Positions 1 through 12,084 of a DNA stretch of 44,864 nt are shown piece by piece. Source of the DNA: Nymphaea colorata (Eukaryota; Streptophyta; Magnoliopsida; Nymphaeales; Nymphaeaceae); assembly GCF_008831285.2 (NCBI RefSeq), contig NW_022204517.1, positions 1 through 44,864 of the forward strand, given 5' to 3'. A program made the position numbers and the translations under genes. The first letter of the stretch is position 1. Every line of letters begins with the position of its first letter. The notes beneath the pieces are model-generated. The model saw nothing but the letters and a program-made list of their open reading frames with translations. It made no database searches and was not told the origin of the DNA.

Positions 1-1345
1 GGCTTCATGCATCTTAACCACCGCCATGAAGTAGCTCTCCACCAGCCTATCTCTGGGCAGCTAATGTGCTCGCCCAAGCCCAAATCCCTCCACCACCTGC
101 AAACAAAAACAAAGGACTCATGGTTGATTATTAGTGGACCCAATGATGCAGACCAGCAACAATGTAACATACATGATATTCATTACTGATATACATATAT
201 ACATAGAATGACATTAGTTGCTGCATTATTATCAACTATTAACCAAGCTATTTAGGCAAAAGTGCAAGAAGAATTGTACCGGATAACTCCCTGACCTCTC
301 TTTGGTGGATTGTCTGCACCATGTTGAAGTCCAGCCAAGCGAACTCATGCAGCACTTGGCTTCTGCGATCCATCCTCTCGAATGTCTCAATATACTATCG
401 GGCCTTGACCCTGTGAACCCTTCTGTGGAGAGGAACCTGCAGAGCATGCCGCACCTGTCAAGACATCCTCTGGTCCATGCGGCTTATCCTTGCTCTAAGA
501 TGCTCTGAAGAGAAGGCCGTAGCTTCTTCTAACACAGTTTCTCCTTCACAGGCTAGTTGTGATGCTTCGTAGAGGCTCAGTAACCCTCTCACATCCTCAC
601 AAAGATTCTCAGAAAACCGGCCAGACTGTTCCCTAAATCTACTAAACAACTCTACGAAATGTAAAAAGAAACTTTAATGGTTAGTGTCAATTAACACAAT
701 TGTAATGGACAGTCTAGATTAAAAACTAATTATTGAGTCAATATTTTGGAAATAACGCATGTTTATATACTATATATGTATACCTGCAGAAACATTATAG
801 CCATGTTGCCTCAGAAGGCTAAGCAAAGTGAAGAAGAGTAGAGGTCCTCAAATCCTCTAGTCCTCATGCATATGGCATCTAGTGATCGCCTGACCTCACT
901 CTCAAAGTGATAGGCTACACCTAAACGTTCCAGTGAATCGAGGAGCTCCAACTGAGCCACTTGCTCAGTTGTTGATGTTATAAGTTGTCGGACTTCTCTT
1001 CCCAATTCTTCAACTATGGTCCTTTTGTTTCGATCTGCTCTCATTTTCATGTCTTTGAATTTGGATCACATCATAATACCAAAATAAACAAAATAATAGT
1101 GTCAGATCAGAGGTATAGAAAATTACTGATGTTGCACTGGTAATGGACTGGATGAAGTCATAGTTCCATGTACTTGGCTGGTATCTGGAAGGCCTCCACT
1201 GAGCAGCAGACCTACCGCAGCCCTCAGCCCTAGGCTCACATCTCACAAGGGTGGTGCTCCATGGCTTGAACCGAGCCTTGGTATTAGGGGCAAGCTTCGG
1301 GGAAGTAACGAAAGGAGTGGAAAGGGAGGCAAGATGAGCAGCCAT
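1..1345 (-). pseudogene. Terpene synthase pseudogene, exons 1-4 (5' part)
   Basis: The ancestral enzyme would cyclise prenyl diphosphates in plastids. Exons fit the family: exon 1 1345-1127 (transit-peptide-like start, then an RRX8W-like segment, RSAAQWRPSRYQPSTW, and DFIQSI; GT donor 1126-1125), exon 2 about 1058-784 (LLDSLERLGVAYHFESEV; donor 783), exon 3 651-280 (372 bp, the usual size; DVRGLLSLYEASQL, later AWLDFNMVQTIHQ) and exon 4 from 96 downward (WWRDLGLGEHIS, then RDRLVESYF). Lesions are a 1-base loss near 820-826 before RQHGYNV, an in-frame TGA at 458-460, a TAG at 395-397 where the family has Trp, and a 1-base loss near 55-58 splitting exon 4. The exon 3/4 junction phase also looks disturbed. 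The catalytic DDxxD half lies beyond the left edge. The RRX8W-like N-terminus suggests a TPS-b-like monoterpene synthase, which is inference. Confidence 0.9.
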
Positions 1346-1426
1346 TAGAACAGTGTGTGTATTTGTTGTTGAATGCTAAATTCTTTCACTGCCTCTCGGA
1401 TGACTTAGCTCAGATTGGATTGGTAG

Positions 1427-1434
1427 TTTATATA
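1427..1434 (-). promoter_or_regulatory. TATA box of the terpene synthase pseudogene
   Basis: TATATAAA reads on the minus strand about 82 bases upstream of the exon 1 ATG (1345). A CCAAT-type sequence (ACCAATCC) lies just downstream, near 1415-1423. The spacing suits a plant core promoter. The TATA box sits at the edge of the tandem repeat that starts here. Confidence 0.6.
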
Positions 1435-2440
1435 GAGCTGCATCCGAGTGTGCATTGCGTGTCTATAATGGTTAGAGAATTTTAATTAGGTTCAATCCCT
1501 TAAAATATGGTGTTTGCATAAGCTATAAATGTTTAATTCTTTTTTCTTTGTATATAAATAGAAAGCATTAAACTACGACACTTGCCCAAGCCATAATTAT
1601 TTGGTACTTTTATTTGATAGGTATAATGCATTCTTTCTTCAGTTCTTGATATGCATTATAATCTGACACTTATTAGCTAATGTTCGCCTCTTAAAACCAT
1701 TTTTATTGAAGACCAAGTTTATTTTTTACAAGTATTTGAGTAATTGCACTCCCTTTACCTTTAAGTGGTGCAACTTGCCGTTTCAACAATATTATGGACA
1801 TGGTTTGCTAGCTTATAAAAAGCTGCATCCAAGTGCATATTGTGTGTCTATAATGGTTAAAGAATTTTAATAAAGTTCAATCTCTTAAAATATGGTATTT
1901 GCATAAGCTATAATGTTTGATGCTTTTTTTTTCTCTATAAATAGAATGCATTAAACTATGACACTTGCCAAACCCATAATTATTTGGTACTTTTATTTGA
2001 TTTGCATATAGATAGAATGCATTCTTTCTTCACGTTTTTGACATACATTATAATCCGACACTTATTAGCTAATGTTCGCCACTTAAAACCATTTTTATCA
2101 AAGACCATGTTTATTTTTTACACGTATTTGAGTAATTGCACCCCTTCACCTTTAAGTGGTGCAACTTGCCGTTTCAACAAATGCATTCTTTCATCACGTT
2201 TTTTATATGCATTATAATCCGACACTTATTAGCTGATGTTCGCCACTTAAAACCATTTTTATCAAAGACCATGTTTATTTTTTACACATATTTGAGTAAT
2301 TGCACCCCTTCACCTTTGAGTGGTGCAACTTGTCATTTCAACAATATTATGAACATCGTTTGCTAGCTTATAGAGAGCTGCAATCGAGTGCACATTGCGT
2401 GTCTATAATGGTTAGAGAATTTCAATGAAGAGTAACAACT
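1431..2440. repeat. Tandem array next to the terpene synthase promoter
   Basis: A unit starting with a TATA-like stretch plus AGCTGCATCC, followed by GTGTCTATAATGGTTA, begins near 1431, 1815 and 2368. Within it a subunit of about 164 bp (ATGCATTC through AACTTGCCGTTTCAACA) occurs near 1627-1791, 2017-2180 and 2181-2345. The last two are almost identical and directly adjacent, so one subunit was duplicated recently. The first unit begins at the TATA box of the gene, so the array is made of promoter-proximal upstream sequence. Confidence 0.85.
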
Positions 2441-2854
2441 TACATTATGTTGCTTACATAAGCTATAGTCATTTGACACACTTTCTTTGGGCGAAAATAA
2501 AATGCACTAAAAGACGGTGTTTGTGTAAGTTATAATTCTTTGTATAAATGTAGAATGTATTCATTGTTTCAATGAAAATTTTAATGGGTTGGTGTCGGCA
2601 GCCGCCCCACCTGCCGGCCCACACCAGACACCATGTGTTTCTGCCATTGTTCCGAGAGAAGCATGTAAGAGAAAAGAGGAAAAAGTAAAGAATGATGAAA
2701 ACATGTGGCAGACCCAACTATCTTTCACGCCTCTTTCACAAAAAGAAACCACTAACCTCACTGATTGTCATAGAAGTTGCCAAAGGAGAAAGAAAGGAAG
2801 GAAGGACAAAGTACCCTTCAACCACAATTTGGGATGTCAATGGATCATAGTCAA
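2441..2854. other. No recognisable gene
   Basis: The left end still resembles the tandem array (TAAGCTATAG, AATGCACTAAA) in degraded form. The rest contains only short open frames on both strands without a recognisable motif. Confidence 0.5.
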
Positions 2855-3320
2855 ATTGGATTTACATTTAGCCATATCTAAATCCAAATCTGGAATCCTA
2901 TTTCACAAACTGAATTTGATTTCAATATAATTTTCATATTCATATCTAAATACGAATTTTGAACTGAATTTGACCTATTTTCAAAATGTAAGAACATTAG
3001 ATATAGGATATTTGCTTAACAACAAATCTGATTCAAATCCATATCCAAATCCAACCGGATGTTTATGTATATCCGAAAGCCAATTATTAAAGCTGAATTC
3101 AATCCTACCTTTTAATAGGATATGTTTTTCTTTTCATATCGATTTCTTCGAAACAGATCGATTAGATTTTCCATCCAAAGCAGATATATAGGCATCCCTA
3201 TGCACAACAATGGATGCCAGTGGTTTGGATTCAGCAAGGACTTGGGATTCAGATGTAAGCTCTACTTTTCAAAACTGAATTTGGATCCAAGAAGCTTATG
3301 ATCCCAAACATAGACATAAT
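2855..3320. repeat. Degenerate GATTCAAATCC-type short-period repeat
   Basis: The stretch is built from diverged copies of a 10-14 base phrase such as AAATCCAAATC or GAATTTGGATT. The same low-complexity texture recurs at 13330-13660, 18395-18925 and 28440-28870. No open frame in it looks like a protein. Confidence 0.6.
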
Positions 3321-3589
3321 CGGGTTGGATCTCCATAACACAAAGTGGACTTCGTCCTGAATATGGCATAAAACATAAAGGAACACAAACTTGATTAGTA
3401 ATGGCACAATGCTTTTTTACTAGCCACAGTTCAAAATCAGGTCCACAATCAGAAGTGTCCAACCTAGAAAATGGTGGGGGCGATTTTTTTTTTTGTAAAT
3501 TTTAATTATAAAAATATGCTAAATTTTTCTTCTTCTTTTTTTTTTCACTTTTCGTTCTCAAAGAGCAACCCTCAGTCATGGGGACCAAA

Positions 3590-3830
3590 GGCTTTGACCA
3601 ACAAAATTATAGAGAGAGGGAGTACTGGATGCAGGGGGGCTGGTAGGGGCTGTATTTCTTCTTGGATTTTAAAAAAATAAAAAAGTTATTTTTAAATTTC
3701 AAATATTTTAGTTTATCCTGTATAAAATAAATAAAATAAATATATTTCTGGATCTGTAAAAATTTAGAACTATAGTTTGGTTCCTACAACAAAAAATTCC
3801 TAGCTTCATCTTTGAGATCTCTCAGCATCC
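3590..3830 (+). repeat. Dispersed repeat, family A copy 1
   Basis: It begins with a G-rich box (GGGGGGCTGGTAGGGGCTG), continues with A/T-rich sequence containing TTTTTAAATTT, and ends CTAGCTTCATC. A second copy in the same orientation lies at 6775-6995 (end GCTGGCTTCACCCCTAG). A weaker third lies near 29600-29770. Plant genomes carry many such transposon-end fragments. The class cannot be fixed from these pieces. Confidence 0.45.
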
Positions 3831-4382
3831 CTCTACGTAAGGGTTAAAAGAACTTTATGCCCTTGTTCTATAGTTTTCACCAATTAAAAAAAAAAGGAGA
3901 CTTGAAGTCTTTACTTTTAGCCGAACAGAATAGAAACAAAGATGCTACAAGAATTATCACTTACTACCACAAGAAGTAAAATTGTGTCAAAGAAAACAAG
4001 CAGCTCATGCTGTAAAAGTCATCACCTTCTTTTGTAAAGCAGCCGTGAAAAAACTCATGGCCTTTCATTACACAGCAGAAAGTTTCGTTAGATTGTTTGC
4101 TTTGTGTGCATACTTTGTGGTGTGTCATATAAGGTTCCCAGTTGGCAGCTTGCTTTTTAATTTAACTATAGAATATTTGATCCACAAATCAGATTTCAAG
4201 AATCTTTTAAAATTTTATAGATATCAGCACTGGAGCATATCCATATGTCACTGGACATGTAAAATATTTATATGTATCTTGGAAAGTTTCCCTAGAAATT
4301 GAGAATAATCATTAAAAGGGGAATGAACCTGTAAATATGTAATCAATAATGTTTGGTCTATAGTAAATAAAATTATTCTCTT

Positions 4383-4697
4383 ATCACTGTCTTTGTGACT
4401 GCTGGATGCTTTGGATTAAATTCATTCACAATTGTTTTTCTTGCTTTAGTTTGTATGAATACCTTTGTCTATCATAAAGAAAGTGATGTTCTCGTCACTT
4501 TCTCTTTTTTACTGGTGGATATTGTGGATTAAATTCATATCACAACTGCCTTTTCTTGCTTTAGTTTATACGAATACCGTTGCTCTATTGTAATAAAAAT
4601 GATGCTCTTGTCACCGTGTTTTCTTTACTGATTGATGGTTTGGATTAAATTCATTTCACAATATTCGGTTTTTTGCTTGAGTTTATATGAATACCCT
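4383..4697. repeat. 115-bp tandem repeat, nearly three copies
   Basis: The phrase GGATTAAATTCAT starts at 4413, 4526 and 4642, giving periods of 113 and 116 bases. Each copy continues with CACAA, TTGCTT(T/G)AGTTT and TATGAATACC. The third copy is cut short after GAATACCC. No coding potential is apparent. Confidence 0.85.
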
Positions 4698-6774
4698 GAA
4701 GAGGTTGAAACTCCTTCCCTTTTTCCTCTAATCAGTTTTCGGTGGAGAGCAGTACACATGTGAACTAAAGCATCACGCATCTATCTTTTGCAGTCTCCAA
4801 TAATTGCAGCCATAATGAATGAACTAACAGTAAACGTTTGTTGGCCCATCCCCTGAACAACTACGCTACACCGCTTGGGGCTTTCTTGATATGTGGGGAC
4901 AGATTGAAATGCAAATTGTCAATTTTGTATAGGTTTTTACAAACGGACATCAAATGCAATTTAGCTACTCTACCTTGTGAAATCAAATTTAAATTTAGTT
5001 AATCAGGTTTTGTTCAAAAAGAAGAAATACTCTAGCTATAGGCACATATTAGACAAATAAGAGACCATAAGGACTCACTGATCTCTCAACAATTTGCTTT
5101 ACGTTCTCATTCTGAGGCATTCAATAATACCCATCATGTATATTATATTCTCACTATAGCGATAATTTCTCTTATAACACCATGACATATTTGTTAAATT
5201 ATTGGTATTTGATTGTTTTAATGTTTTAAAGCAAGAAAAATGATTAATGTTGAGACACGATTAAAAATTTAAAACAAATAATTTCTTAAAAAATGAATTA
5301 CTGTCTTAAAAAAAAAGGGGCCACTATCGATAGACTTTAGGGAGTCAAAATCAGAAAGTTTACACACTTATCAAGAAAGTATCCGAACTGAAGCTTTTCT
5401 CTCTTCTTTTGCTCTAACTTCTACAAAATGAAATTAAAAAAAAAAAAGCCGACTTGAAAGGAAATAGGTCAAAAGACTAGTAAAAAACCTAACCCTGAGT
5501 ACGTAATTGGTCTGAGCCAACTTTGCGTGGCTAGTGCCACTTGATCATGCCCTGTTGCTATTGTTAGAGAGACCTTTCACATCCCATTCTGAGCTCATAG
5601 TTCTGTCAAACAGAGTATGTTGGAATAAAACAGCTCAACTGGATTAGTATGAGTCCTGGACATCATCAGCTTTGTCTCTTCATAATAGGGATGGCCAGCC
5701 TTAGGTTTGGCAAGGTCGATGGCATTGCCTCGCGGCATGAACAAGTTGTACTTCTAGTCAATGGTCAGATCACGCAACTTGGATTGGATTAATAAATTTT
5801 TGGATTTGGACAAAAAAAATCATGCATCCAAACTTTTACATAATACAATGATAAATCCGACAAATGTGAGAAAGAGGAAGTGTAGGTGATGTAGAAGTTT
5901 GTGGATTGGGAATTTTTCCAGATTTATTTAACACCAATCATGGACCTTGGCAGCCTGTAGAGCACTACCTTCCTCTTCCTTCTCTTTCCATTTTCGTAGA
6001 GTGAACAACAAGCCGATTTATTTCCATTTTTAAACATTTCTCTTACTTCTTTTTTTTTCTCGATGCCAACCTTGTTCGCAACTCACTTATCCATTTTCCC
6101 CACATTATTATGAATGAAAAAGGAAGTGATATGTGGAAAATATTATCTTGGTAGGCACCATGTTTCCAAATCAAAAGAAAACTAAAGTTAGATATGCATG
6201 ATAAGCGGCTTTGTTTGTTTGAAAAATTTACTAATGTAGATTTGATTTTCATGGTTGGGATTTTGCAATGGTGGAAATGTCAATGGCCTAAAATTAAATC
6301 TATTAAAATTTGTTTAAGTACAACTAAAAAATCCTAATTAATTTACTAATGATAAGCGACTTTCTTTCTTTTCTACACATAACACTAAAGCGACTGGACA
6401 AGTGGTTTTGAAGCCTTTCATGGTGAAGAATAAATATGGCAAGTCAAAAATTTCAAATGTTTTTGCCATTGATCCACTTCTTTCTCTTCAATTATAAAAA
6501 TAGGTGAGCATAGCCCATGCGAAAATTATTGATTGATACCTAGACAGCCGAGAGTTTTTATAACTAGGCTTTTTTCTATTGAATTATTTACTGTTGATCA
6601 CAATTTTATCAAGATTAGTGAATATTTGTGTCGTCACCTTAAATTCCAAATCCTGGATGTATGAACACAAGTATGGCACATTACTTGGAAGCCAATCCTG
6701 GTGACACATCAATGTACCAGCGACACCCAGGATAGTAAGTATCATTTGCCAAATAATCTTATTGTAAGGATCTA
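4698..6774. other. AT-rich intergenic DNA without recognised features
   Basis: I see scattered homopolymer A/T runs and short frames with no domain signature on either strand. A continuous repeat structure is absent. Confidence 0.5.
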
Positions 6775-6995
6775 GGCTGGGGCAGAAGGAGGGGGAGCTG
6801 GCAGGAGCCATGCCCCCCTCCCCCCCCCTCATGTTTTCGAAAAAAAGTTGATACTTACATTTTAAAAAAGTTTTTAAATTGGCCTATGTAAAATTTTGAA
6901 AAATATTGTTTGTCCCTTTTATAATTTTTGCAAATACTGTTCTGCCCTTCCTAAAAAAAATTGCTGGCTTCACCCCTAGATCTCGGGGTCTACTG
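6775..6995 (+). repeat. Dispersed repeat, family A copy 2
   Basis: This matches the 3590-3830 copy in order and orientation: a G-rich box (GGGGGAGCTGGCAGGAG), a C-run, TTTTTAAATT, then TGCTGGCTTCACCCCTAG. It probably derives from a transposable element of unknown class. Confidence 0.45.
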
Positions 6996-7317
6996 TTTTT
7001 TATTTCAAATCCATTTCATCTCAAGTTAATGAAATTATGAGTACCTCATGTCAGAACAACATCACAATCAATAAGAGAAGAAGAACTAATAAGAAACTAG
7101 ACTGACATAGAAAATATATCTCTAGCAAGAAATTCTTGCTTGTGGGTAAGAATTGCCTCCACTGTAGGTTGCATGTGACTGTGTAATTTCATAAGATCAT
7201 CTTGCTTGAGTAGTTGTTCTAGAATCCCCTATCCCCAATACTCACACCAAATTTTCACCTTCTTACTGTTACCCAAACACCGCTAGATTTTCCATATTAA
7301 TGAGAAATGAGCTTTTG

Positions 7318-7625
7318 GAACATCTAAATTGAGAACAGGAGAGAGATGGTCCCCTTGTCATCGACCTCTATGGCTACAAAAAGTGGTTCCCTCCCTTCTT
7401 AAAGGCAACAACAAAGAAAGCAGTAGAAACACAAGTCATATTTTTCCTCACCCAATCCTCACAAAATCCCAAATAAGAAAGCCCAAAGTGCAGAAAGACA
7501 ATCTCACTTTGTCAAGAGCTTTTGAAACATCTAATTTGAGAAGAAAAATTTGTTCTATATGCCTTTTTCCAAGCTGTTGACCACTTCAAGAGCAAGACAC
7601 ATGGATGGTGAATAGATCTACTAGG
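7318..7625 (-). pseudogene. LINE (L1-type) reverse transcriptase fragment
   Basis: Reading down the minus strand, pieces of the plant LINE reverse transcriptase appear in order: MCLALEVVNSLEKGI, then LLKLDVSKALDKVRLSF (the family's first catalytic block), then CSHRGR, a stop, and QGDHLSP (the family's RGLRQGDPLSP block). The frame shifts at least once between the first two blocks. An in-frame TGA replaces an Arg codon, and another stop follows SLEKGI. The YADD block and endonuclease are not visible. This is a short, old, inactive insertion remnant. Confidence 0.75.
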
Positions 7626-7639
7626 GAGATCAGAAGTAC

Positions 7640-8420
7640 AACTAGTTTATAGATCACATTGCATAATGATATAAGTCAAGACTTTTATATCGATAATGAT
7701 ACAGAATTAAGAATCAATATCATATGTGTTCCATTTACGTTTGTGTGAAGAAATTTCTCACCACCAGAGTCATATTGTTTGCATCCGAAAATTTCTTTTG
7801 GTTCACCCGTGAAAATTTGTTTTGCAAACTAGAAAAGGGGTCCACCAGCCATTGGAAAAGAAAGTTCGATAATTTTTGGTTGATAAAATGGTAAGAGATA
7901 TGTTTTAGAAGAAACAATCTTAATTAATGAATCATTTGATTTGTAATAATCATTTAAAGTAAAAAAAATCATGTCAATTTTTGAAAGAAGAGTTTTGATA
8001 AAATTTATAAAATGCTTTAATGAAATGATCATTTGTAAAGTAAAGAATGTTAATAGATATCTTTTGAAACACAAGTTAATCTCAGGTTTTAGCCTAACTC
8101 TATTACCATATTATTGAGGATCGATCATGTTTTGCTTTGGTTTCCTAAAGAAGTGGTTGTGGGTATCTGTGAATCTTATGAATGCATGGTGAATATGAAA
8201 GTTAAATGAAAAGAGAAAGAATTCTCTATGCTTGAAAGAAAATTAGAAAAGTCATTCATACCATAACATGCATATTAAAAAAAAAAAGTTTTCAAAAATG
8301 AGTTGTATGCCATCCTAGTGTACTCCGGATGATAAGGATCATGTATTGCACCTTAATATTGCCCTTGGTGAAGTCGAATGATTTTGGGCCAAGCAAAATG
8401 GGAGCTTTTTTTGTTTAATA
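7640..8420. other. No recognisable gene
   Basis: Short frames occur on the minus strand (7735-7917, 7829-8074), but they show no LINE or other domain motif. The tract is AT-rich, with an A-run near 8280. Confidence 0.4.
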
Positions 8421-8424
8421 TATA

Positions 8425-8900
8425 AATAGAGAGAGAGAGAGTAAAAGGGAGAGAAGTCCAAAAGGAGGGAAGAAAAGGTGGGTTGGGGAGGAGAGAAGAA
8501 CCAGTCCAGTTGACCTCATAATGGCACCCCTAATCTCAAAATCAACATTGTTCCTCAATACCATTAGGATAGCACCCTCCAAGAATCAAACTGAAGACAT
8601 GGCTGTAACATGCTGCCTAACCCAACCGTTGTCCTACCCATCATTTGTTTAAAAGGGGTGGAGAGAGAGAGAAAGAGACGGGGGGTTTAAGAAAGAAAAA
8701 AGAAAAAAGAGAGATTAAAAGAGAGGTAAAAGAAAGAGAGAGAAAGAAAGAGATTTAAAAAAAGGGAGAGAGAGAACTGAAGAGAGAGGGAGAGAGAGAA
8801 AAGAGAAATTTTAGAGAGAGACGTCTAAAGAGAGAGAAATCAGAGAGAGAGAGAAAAAATAAGAGAGAGAAATAGAAAGATTAAAAGAGAGATTTTGTGT
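8425..8900. repeat. GA-rich low-complexity tract
   Basis: Purine-rich DNA dominated by GAGAGA and AAAGAGA words runs from about 8425 to 8480 and again from 8650 to 8895. A mixed-sequence island lies between. It abuts the retroelement-like block to its right. Confidence 0.8.
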
Positions 8901-10839
8901 TTTTAAATTTTCTTTCCTAGATGGAAACAAGGATTAGCTAGTTTGGAAAATAATTTAAATATTATAACGACTTCATTACATTCGTTGTAGTTCAGAGAGA
9001 AACTTAAGCTCATAAAGAAAGAGTCTAAGCAAAGTCTCCAAAGCCTTTAATTTCAAGAGTTTGAGATACTTTTGAAACTATCAAAAAAATCTTTGTATTC
9101 AAGTGTAAATAGTAAGGAAGACATCCTATGTAATCTTGGCAATTACGAGAAGATGCCCCTCCTATCATTAGGTATAAGATGAAACCTAGATAATGAGGTG
9201 TTTGCATCCCAAAATTTTCATTGGTTTTGGAGTGCTCCAGACAAATGAGGTTTTTGTTTTGAAAGAGAAAAGAAAGGGACTCGCCCGTCGGTACGAGGAT
9301 CAACCGTTCCCGGCGCCTTTACCGGGGGTAATCAACCCAAGGGCTATGTTTATCATTGATGCATTTCGTTTTAACTTAAACATATTTTTGATTCTATATG
9401 CGGTGTAGAAAATATTGAATGTTTGAAGTTTCAAACTTTTGAAAAGGTTCTTGAAGAGTTGCTTGAAAATGTGAAATGTTTTGAGGAAAAAGTGGAACTA
9501 GTAAATATCATTTGAAAAGCTTGTGAAATCATTTTGAAATCACTTTAGTGTTCTCTTAAGACTTTAAGTAGGTTTGAGATTTTGCTCTAATTCGGTTACC
9601 ACCTAGCTATAGCTTCATCCCTTCTTGCTTAAGTTCTTTTGGAGAGATGCTTGTGATCATAAGTGAAATAAAGTGGGTGAGAATGCATGGATGCATTTAT
9701 CCTATATGATTGAAAGAATGTAAAACATTCCTACCATAACATACATCTAAGATTTCGTTGTTATAATTATTGTATATAAGAAGGAAAAGTGTTTGAAAAG
9801 GGATAGGGATTGTAGACCATCAAGCATGATTCTAATATTGGGTCATTACTTGGTTTGTGGTCTTAAAGAAGTTGTTAAATACAAAGTTCATGAGAGGAGA
9901 ATGTTAAAAAGAATACAAGAGATAAAACACTCTTATGAAAAGAAAGAGAGAGAGAGATAGAGAAAGACATGCATATATGTGTGCACACAATCACATATAC
10001 ACATATATGAAAGTTTAAGAGAAAAAGATATGTTGATTTGAAGAGAAAGAGAGATTTTAGAGGAAAATAAAAATACCATACGTATATATGGGTATGAGAA
10101 ATTTTATAAGAGAAGATATTTGTCTTGAAAAGAGGAATAAATATTTGAAAGAGAAGAAATTGAGCACATGTACATACGTATTCATGCACATATGAAAATT
10201 TATAAAATAGAAAGTGAAAGCATAGAGAGTGAAAGATGGGGGGTCATCATGTTGGCATTGATGTATATAACATGTGTATACATCCATACCTTCACAAGAT
10301 TAGAAATCAAGGAACAACTTAAAATTACCAACTTCAAGTTTTATGTGGGCCGGAGGGGAGCTTGGACTCATGTAAGAGTCTAAGCTAAGTCTCTAAGGCC
10401 ATGTTAGAAGGTTCCTTTTGAAAATGTTTTTGAAAATAAGCATAAAATGTTATTATTTAGTTTGTCGTAAGGTATATATTTCTTCCACCGTTGAGTATGG
10501 AAGAAAACAAGCAACATAACGAGACACTCGTTAGGGTTCATAATGGGATGATTAAGAAGGAAACTAGCGCAAAATGATATGCAAATGCATATTAACATGT
10601 ACATTTTCGTGAGGGTTTATCCCGGGTTGGACAAGTCCCAACCTCAAAAATTAATATGAAAATAAAGAGTCCCCAAACCACACTCTCATTCCCACCATAC
10701 ATTCATATATAAGTAGAAAACCAAGCAACTATGCATGAAAAATATATAGACAACATTCAAGGAACGAAAAAGGGAAAGAAGATGACGGAAAGTGCAAGGT
10801 TCAATTAGGAGGGAGGACATGATGTAACTATGAAATGAT

Positions 10840-11780
10840 ATGTCACCTCATCTTCTCATGTTCCCGGTGCACTTGAGTATAGCCTCTTAACTCTAAAATA
10901 GAGATTTATAGCTATCTCCTTTGGCCATGAGGAAATGGAGAATAGAGGAAAATAAGAGGAAGCAAAAGAACAACAAGAATGTATTAATGAAAATAAAGAA
11001 CATGATTAAAATGAAAGATCATCTCATTTTTCCATGCTCTCGGTGCACTTGAGCATAGCCTCTTGTCTCTAAAAAGAGATTGAGTGCTACCTCCTTTAGC
11101 CATAGAGAGATGAAGATGATGAGAAAATGTAGAAAGAAAAACAATGCCATATTTAATAAAAGATAACGCATGATTCAATCACGAAATGAAAGATCATCTC
11201 ATCCTTCCATGCTCCCAATGCACTTGAGCAAAGCCTCTTGTCTCTAAAAAGAGATTGAGTGCTATCTCTTTTGGCTATATGGGGAGAAGAGGAAGAGAGA
11301 AAAGAAAATAACAAGAACAAGGCTATATTGAAGAAAGGAAATAACAATAACAACAAGAATATATTCATGAAGGGAAAGAACAACAACAACAACAATACTT
11401 TAAAGAGCATGATTTAATCATAAAATAAAATATCATCTCATCTTCTCATGCTCTCGGTGCACTTGGGCATAGCCTCTTGTCTCTAAAAAGAGGTTGAGTG
11501 CTATCTCCTTTGGCCATGGGGAGATGAAGATGAGAAAAGAAAATGAAAACAATCAACAAGAGTATGTTCAAGAAAAAGGAATAGCATAATAATAAGAACA
11601 TATTAATGAAAAATAACAACAACAACAATAATACTTGGAAGAACATAATTTAATCGTAAAATAAAATATCATCTCATCTTCTCATGCTCCCGGTGCGCTT
11701 GAGCATAGCCTCTTGTCTCTAAAAAGAGGTTGAGTGCTATCTTCTTTGGTCATGGGAGACCAAGATGAGAGAAAAAGAAA
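10840..11780 (-). repeat. Five-unit tandem array with a conserved hairpin
   Basis: A core of about 85 bases (GGTGCACTTGAGCATAGCC, CTCTAAAAAGAG, GAGTGCTATCTCCTTTGGCC) occurs five times, with core starts near 10866, 11040, 11216, 11455 and 11693. Spacing is about 175 bases for the first two steps and 238 for the last two. The variable parts between cores are AAC/AAT-rich. Within each core ATAGC...GCTAT and CTCT...AGAG can pair around an AAAA loop. On the minus strand four cores share the peptide phrase LFRDKRLC, probably a by-product of duplication. Confidence 0.85.
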
Positions 11781-12037
11781 AAAGAAATGAGATGGATGAT
11801 GATTACATACCTCTAATGAGAAATAACCTAAGGAAGATAAACACCTTCACTTCAAAATCCGCTTTGAGTGAAGCTCCAAGATGATGCCTCCAAGAGGGTT
11901 GTAGCTTGCTCTAAGTTGGAGAGAGAAATGGAGAGAGGGAGAGAGAGAGAGCTCAGGAGAAACTCTAAGTCTTTAAGTGAAAATACACTAGAGTTTCTTC
12001 CAAGGGCCAATCTTACCCAAGAGGGGGGAAAATGAGG

Positions 12038-12050
12038 GGTATTTGTAGAA
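12038..12050 (-). promoter_or_regulatory. Possible TATA-type promoter element in LTR-like DNA
   Basis: The minus strand reads TCTACAAATACCCC, followed downstream by a long CT-rich stretch (about 11960-11930). This TATA plus CT-rich-leader order is typical of plant LTR promoters. It is one base off the usual TATAAATA, and the call depends on the LTR reading of this block. Confidence 0.3.
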
Positions 12051-12084
12051 GATTTTAGAGCCAAAACCCTAAATTTGAATTTTT

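Noticed and set aside
9875-10287. Phe/Leu-rich minus-strand open frames of 76 and 104 codons
   Set aside because: They arise from GA-rich and AT-rich low-complexity DNA read on the opposite strand and have no plausible protein features.
10984-11646. Repeated minus-strand peptide with LFRDKRLC as a gene family
   Set aside because: The shared peptide follows from the tandem DNA repeat, each copy sits in a different short frame, and poly-Leu stretches surround it.
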